The notes beneath the pieces are model-generated. The model did not search any database. It was not told where the DNA came from and was given only the letters and a program-made list of their open reading frames with translations. A stretch of 64,000 bases of DNA, from positions 1 through 64,000 of the forward strand of contig WHUZ01000026.1 of the NCBI GenBank assembly GCA_015179045.1. The letters run 5' to 3'. The DNA is from Kalaharituber pfeilii. Taxonomy: Eukaryota; Ascomycota; Pezizomycetes; Pezizales; Pezizaceae. Both the position numbers and the translations under genes were made by a program. Shown one piece after another: positions 58,248 through 64,000 of this stretch (its first letter is position 1; each line of letters opens with the position of its first letter).

Positions 58248-59993
58248 GATGGGGCGCGAGACAGTTTGAAGATGGACTGGCTGCTTGATGTGACGAGAGG
58301 GCACCTTTTGGTGCTTGTTTTTTTGTTATCTATATGTTTCTAAAGAATTATACTGTTTCAAAAGGAAGCTATTTCCAGCGTGAGACTATGAGCTGGGAAA
58401 GTTATTATCTTCATAGTCTATTTGTGGAATGAATAATACAATAAAACGAACAGTCTGCGTTTGGTGCGAACTGGAACCTTGATCTGGGTTTACTAACGAT
58501 AAGGTTTTTTTTTTTTTGTTTTTTTTTTAATTTGTGGGGGGGAGGGTGATATACGAGCGCGTTACCCTATATTCTGAGTGAGGGTTTTATGTATACCTCT
58601 TTGTCTCTTTTCAATATTTTTCCTGCTTGACCATGTGAAGCTTATTCAAGCCGTAAACGATGTCCATTAGAGTGCACATGTGTGTGTTTATATATATGTG
58701 TGTCTAATTATCAGCCTCTCTTGTGAGCAGCTTTGGAATATTAACTTTGACACATTCGGTGTTGCGAACATAGGAAACCTTGATGAACGCAATCGTTCCG
58801 CAGAATATATGTAAAAAGAAACTACCACAAGTACGCCCTCAACTCCGATCAGAAAAATGGTGGCTGCGGGAACTGATGTTACCCTCAGTGGTAGTGGTAA
58901 TGGTTTTTTTTTTTTTTGGGGGGGGGGAAGGAAGAAAGTACGCTTTCTCCCAGTAATTAAAGCTAAAGTATCATTTTTATCAATGAAGATAAAAAGAGGG
59001 ACTCAACGTTGCAGCATTTTTTTGGCCTTTGTAATGTTACGTACTTGGAAGCATTATTGGAAGTGATGACCACAATGCGCACGTGCTCAGGGGGCACACA
59101 ACGCTCAGGCTCAAAGCATCAATCAGAAAGGCTTTCCTCGATCAAAGCGCCGGACAATCCGATGTACCCAAAGGCCTCTGAACCCCTTCTGAAGATCTAT
59201 CGATGTCTTGTGATAACTTGCTATCGATAGGAGGATTTTTGAGGCTAGTTGGAGAGACTGGGCAATCGCAATCGCCTGGTATACGTCATGCAAGTCACTC
59301 GCAAACACAACATACACTCTTGAAAGTCTCTGGATAGCGCTGATATAATGAATTTCTGTGCTCTTTTCGAAATGAATTATGCAGGTGATACTTTACGCAC
59401 AAGTCTGAGTGAGGTCCCCTGTTACTACTCCTGTTGTTGCTACTGCCGGTACGGAGTTATTGCCAACATCAATGAATGCGATCTACACATCCTATACATT
59501 CCTCTCCACCTCTTTACAACATGTGAATGTAATGCATGCAGTCTCCAACCATGAATGCAAATCGCATAAGAACAATGGTGGGTACACTACTAAAAATTTA
59601 AGGTACCAAGAAACTCTTTATATTTCTTGATCGCTTCAGACGCACCGAGGATCGTATACAGAAAACCGAGTAAAGTAAAAGCTGCAATAGAGGTGAGGAA
59701 TAAAGAGCAATTGTACACCAGCCCCGAGAATCCCAATGCAAAAGATAAAACTAAGTGGAAAAAAGGGCCTTTTTTTTCCTCCTTCGCAAGGTCCGTTTCA
59801 TCTAAACCAACTTTCAATCCCCTACTTTTTGCCCTTGCAGAATCACAAAAAAAACCCCGACATTAAAAGCGTTCCGTGCCTCACTATGCGAAAAAAGTTG
59901 CCAGACAAGAAGAATTGAAACATTAGGGACTGAAAAGCCAAAAGCGCATCCTCCCTTCGCCCATCTCCTGCATTCCCTTTTAGAGAAGGCACT
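58248..59993. other. Intergenic region between the UBX and CFEM genes
   Basis: Contains homopolymer runs (T/G tract 58506-58545; T14/G11 58903-58928). Overlapping ORFs at 59590-59866 on both strands (one with two hydrophobic stretches) are not supported as genes. Confidence 0.55.
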
Positions 59994-60596
59994 CTAGAGA
60001 AGCATCACGGCAGCGAAAGCTGCGGCAGCAAGACCCACACCCTGGGCAACACTGTTTGCCTGAGCAGCACCACTTTCGTTTGCAGAGGTTGTCGAGGGTG
60101 TACCAGAAGTGGTGCCGTTTCCAGTGGAGTTGCCAGAGGTGCCGGTGGGAGTCACGGTTGGGGTTGGAGTCGATGATGTTGGGAGGACAGTGTTGAGCTC
60201 AGCACCAGCGCTTCGGCAGAACTCGTATGCGCCCTTGATGGTATCTGCACATAAATTATTAGTGTCCGCATTGCAAATTGGGCTGTCAATTCACCAAATA
60301 TATGATTAACATACCTTGGAGCCCTTGTTCGTCACATGCAGCCTGGACACAGACTGATACACCGGCGATGAATGCGTCGTTTTCACAGATGCACTTGATA
60401 CTACCACTTTCACAACCGGCAGGAGGGTTTGAGACGGCATCAACCGTGCATCGCACCTGCGTTGCAAAGATTAGAGCCAGAAACTTGAAGTAAAACCCTG
60501 TATCAAGCTACTTACAGCGCACTGTGGAACTTGCGGTAACTGTGCCTGAACGGCAACAGCAGCAGCGAGCGTCGCAAGAACAAATGTGGTCTTCAT
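59994..60596 (-). CDS. CFEM-domain, GPI-anchored secreted protein
   Basis: Exons (minus) 60596-60516, 60456-60315, 60244-59994; 474 nt, 157 aa. The signal peptide is residues 1-18 (MKTTFVLATLAAAVAVQA). The CFEM domain, about 19-95, has the eight expected cysteines in the pattern C..RC..GC..KCIC..C..C..C (QCAVRC, GCESGSIKCICEND, VSVCVQAAC, EFC); it is fungus-specific and in some members binds haem or takes part in adhesion or host interaction. A Ser/Thr/Pro-rich stalk with NST and NGT N-glycosylation sites follows (about 100-135). The C-terminus has a small-residue site (NESGAAQANS) and a hydrophobic tail (GLAAAAFAAVMLL), a GPI-attachment signal. An iron/haem or cell-wall role is inferred from the family only. 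The Asp often preceding the fourth Cys is not evident, so haem binding is uncertain. Confidence 0.9.
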
Positions 60597-63500
60597 TTTG
60601 AATAAGGTGTCTGTTGAGCGAATTAAACGGGGTGAACGCAAGAAGGCAGTGACTGTGTGGAGGTATTAATACAGTTGAGAACGAGAAAACTGGATGTGCG
60701 AAGTGAGAGTGGTGGATTGGCAAGGACGGCCGTTCGGTGGGGATGGAAGGGGTCTTTAAGGGGAGGGGAGGGGAGGGTGAGCGTATGGGGTTGGTTGAAG
60801 GGGAGCGGAAATAACGTGCCAGCATCTATGTTTGGCAGCCATCGAGCTCTCTTTGGGCATGGCCAAGGTAAGGCCCACTAGGTAATATAGAGGAGGGCGG
60901 GAGCGGGGGGGAGCACCGAGCCCCAGACGTCGGAATGCGTCTCGCCGTACCCTACATACCATGAAAGGGGGACCGTCATTTCCACCCGTGCATGATGAGA
61001 AAGGGGCCATCCTGCCCGGCATAGCCCGGCAGCCGGAGAGGCGTCATACGGACAACAGATGCCCACTGTAAGATTACGCGTGAAGGCGCATGTGCTGCGG
61101 CGGCAGTGGGCCTGGTTCCTGACTTAGTCTGCACTCGGGTCTGGGATAAATTATTGCAGGTTGCACAGTCCGGCTCCAGCCAGTGAAGATGGAGACAAAA
61201 TACTGTACGTGCAACCTGCAATAATTCATCGCAGACCCGAGTATTCCTGGCTGCGTCCTGCCCCAACCTACCTGCCCTCTCTGCCAAGGCTGTTTGCCGA
61301 CCAGGCGTTCTGCAGGTGAGTGGGCGCCTTTTTGTGTGCCTCCCGAACTCCAGCAGCAGATCTAGCAGCAGCTGGGGCAGCGGGGGCGCACGAAGCCTAT
61401 TGCTATTCGGCGGCCCAACCGTTGGTAACGGCGGCGGTAAGGTGAACTCTTCCGGCAGATTGGGCTTCCATCCCCAAGAGCCGTACTCTACAAAGTAAGT
61501 ACAGTGTCATATTAGTTCCCATTGACTTCTTGAGTGGGGCCTGGCCTGGTAAACAGGGGGCCCATAGCCCATACCATGCAACTATCAAATTTGAGGGTGC
61601 CAGCGGTAAGAGTCAGTTTGCAGATAATACTGATAGTGTAGAGAATACTTGTGGAATACACAGCCTCGTTCGCTGCAGCTGGTACACTCCGCGTAGCAAG
61701 AAGTGCTGGATGTAGACATCAAAGACATAGTCGCTTCAGGGTCGCAGCTGCCTGCCTGTACGCTAGAGACCCTGTAGGACCATCCTACTCCATGAAGGTT
61801 TCCCAGCGGCTGGAGATTGGACCCCAAACTTGATTTCCAATCAATTTCTGGGTTCTTTGTTCCTCTTGCCTCAGCATCATCCCGAATGGTAAACCGCGAT
61901 CAATCCTTTCAATTACTAGCAAATGGAAGCTTCATCAAGAGTCCAATTGGGCTACGAAAACGAGACAAATGCTCAGCTATGGCTGTGGTGTACTCCCACT
62001 GATGCCAACACATGTCTCGTAGTGAATGTGAATGCGGCGACAGAGTAGAGTACATCATCATGCTTAAGACTAGCTTATCATGAGTACCTCATTGGTTATG
62101 AGTACCTATTAATACTTACTGCTGCTTCACCGCTATTCATTAGCCAACTAATGAGGCTTATAACTCATTTGAGATCTTGAACGAAACTGCATTATATGAC
62201 TATATATAAGACCGAAAAACGTCATGAGCTTACAAGTCATCTCCCGAATCCCGGTGAACCAACAGTGTCTAGAGTATTATTACTTGAAATTTTCAGGCCG
62301 TGAGTATGTATGTACTTGATATTGTCCTGAGTATTTTTGCTATGATAAAGGGAAGAAAATCAGGTCCTGAAATCAAAGCAAGCCAAGGTAGGTATTGTTC
62401 GAGGCTGGTTACGGGACTAGGTTCGAGGTAGTACAGTATTACCGCCAGCCCGCTGGCGACAACTTAATCCACACCAAAGCGTCTCGGAGTTACTTGCTTA
62501 CCTAGTCTGGTTACGAGACTATTGCTTACCCGCTCATAACTAGCCACAATAGACTAAATCATGCAGCGCAGATCCCTAACTTAGTCTCATGCCAAGCCAA
62601 CTATGTAGAGTACAGCACTTCTACCTGCGCCAATTAGATTTGGTAGCATGTTGGAAGCACGAGAACAGTAGAGTACAAATGGAAGGAACAACGCCAAACG
62701 TATCGTGGTATTTCTCCGGGTGAGGCTTCTGAGACGACGTAGAAGATAATCTCCCTGGCATTACTATTTGCACTGTCTTGTGCTCTCGAAAGGATATGCA
62801 TGGCTGGGATTTTACCCAGAATTCGGTAGGACAATGCGAGAAAACTTCCTGAATGCTCCATAGTAAGAACCCGTGCAGTTACAGTAAATATGAAGTTCGG
62901 TTTAGAGATGAGAAGTCAATCCTCTGGTACAACTATATACGCACTTCATTGTCCACTCAGATCAATTTGAACTTTCAGAGAAACGAGGCCCGATGTATTG
63001 CATGGAACATTGATTCCAGCGTTCGGTGATTCGGTGATTGTAGTAGCTTGACGGATTGTAGTAGGGTGGCCTGCTTATGGACGCAGAGACTGCCGAACCC
63101 AAAAGAGAAGAGCGAGAACTCTGCATCATCCAGCTATATTTGGACCCTGTGCTCGCAATTGGGATCGCGAAGTCAAGCGCTTTCCCCGTCTGATGCTTAG
63201 GAGATTAGCTACATTGGCCAACTGAACCCTGTTAGGGGTAGAGAGCACGACCAGAACAGAGAGGGTCCACAAGCACTTGCTCATGGATAATCATTCGACT
63301 TCCAATTTACGTTCTAGAAAAGCGCAACTCCGTCTGAAGTATGTTCCCGTGCCTAGATTCGTCTGAGCAATGATACCAAGCGCATTAAATAAAAGCCGAT
63401 AGGTGCTTACGGTACTGTGGTAAGTAGATACAGAGAGGGAGGAGAATGGAGAAAGAACCAGCATACCATTTGAAGCCTTAGAAGATTACAGCAGTGTTCT

Positions 63501-64000
63501 CGACGTATTGTCACCCACGATCGTTCAATTTCCGAACTTTGGATATAATGCACAACTTATATCTGCACACGTGATGTGACTGCGGGTTCAGTGCGTTGTA
63601 CTCTACTTTGCTGCTGGCAGGGCCAAGAGCATTCCTTTAAGTTAACGTTGATACGACGGAAAGAACGTCACTTTTGTTATGCATAATCCACTTGAGCATT
63701 ACATGAGCTTGTATTTGTGCCCAATGAAATGTCCAACATCACACATGCTCTTACCACGATGCTCAGCAGTGATAAACGCTCGCTCATGCCCTAATCCATA
63801 ATATCAAAACGATGCCCTCCAGTTACGTTGGTTCGCTGCCTCGACGACAATTTGTAAGCGGCACTCCATTTCCTCAGCGCTCCTTGCCAGTCTCGGAAGT
63901 CCCTCCTTGGGCAAGGAAGCGGCCGGCCGTGATGAGCATGCGCCTGAAACGGCCCAGATCGCCTTCCTGCGTCTTTAGACTCCACCCACTTCACATCTTC
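60597..64000. other. Terminal region without a supportable gene
   Basis: 3.4 kb with only short overlapping ORFs. A palindrome lies at 61133-61242. At the right edge, a minus-strand frame open from 64000 to about 63791 (EDVKWVESKD...FDIMD) could be the last exon of a gene lying outside, but it has no recognisable domain. Confidence 0.5.
61133..61242. repeat. 110-bp imperfect palindrome (34-bp arms)
   Basis: Arms 61133-61166 and 61209-61242 (ACTCGGGTCTGGGATAAATT versus its complement) with two mismatches, 42-nt spacer. Possibly a miniature fold-back element. No flanking duplication recognised. Confidence 0.8.

Noticed and set aside
59590..59866. Small membrane-protein-like ORF and its antisense partner
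   Set aside because: Two overlapping ORFs on opposite strands, no homology recognised, no supporting signals.
63791..64000. Possible last exon of a gene running off the right edge
   Set aside because: Open frame of about 70 codons with no recognisable domain; cannot be judged without the adjacent sequence.

Overview
The window looks like a chromosome segment of a filamentous ascomycete (Pezizomycotina). Its genes have 48-97 nt introns with GTRNGT donors and CTRAC-type branch sites. The proteins are fungal orthologues, including a CFEM protein, a Cdc6, and an Rgd2-type F-BAR/DEP/RhoGAP protein. Transposons carry the C-to-T / G-to-A scars of repeat-induced point mutation (RIP). I cannot name the genus.

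Positions 1 to about 34.65 kb form an AT-rich, transposon-on-transposon compartment. In order: a RIP-destroyed Ty3/gypsy element (family A, 1-6264) with a small LTR element nested in its gag; a second gypsy family on the minus strand (family B, 6265-12134); a minus-strand LINE relic with RT and RNase H (about 12135-15890), split by a 906-bp non-autonomous LTR element; an anonymous AT-rich stretch; and a nearly intact, barely mutated family-A element (17897-24976). This element has ORF0/gag, a correctly phased GGGAAAC slippery heptamer, pol with RT, RNase H and integrase, and a chromodomain displaced by one inserted base. Further copies of the two small LTR families follow (25341-28476). From 28.5 to 33.9 kb lies a mosaic of a 12-bp repeat and a roughly 57-bp repeat. 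It has been invaded by a solo LTR, poly(A)-tailed retroposons (one a 224-bp-arm perfect hairpin) and a hAT-like MITE. Target-site duplications identified by eye fix many boundaries and give a relative order of events.

Positions 34.65 to 64 kb are ordinary GC-balanced genic DNA. It holds five reconstructable genes: a Chk2/Rad53/Cds1 checkpoint kinase (minus, 608 aa), an F-BAR-DEP-RhoGAP protein (plus, 885 aa), the replication licensing ATPase Cdc6 (minus, 638 aa), a WW-domain PhoD-like phosphatase (minus, 1341 aa), a TUG/UBX Cdc48 adaptor (plus, 529 aa), and in addition a CFEM GPI-anchored secreted protein (minus, 157 aa), six in all. All exon sets close to whole codons with the splice sites given. 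Chk2 and Cdc6 are both S-phase/checkpoint genes, but they are separated by the F-BAR gene and not obviously co-regulated. Two ACGCGT (MCB) boxes lie just upstream of Cdc6. Intergenic regions hold a pogo-type MITE, a Tc1/mariner transposase relic and several inverted repeats.
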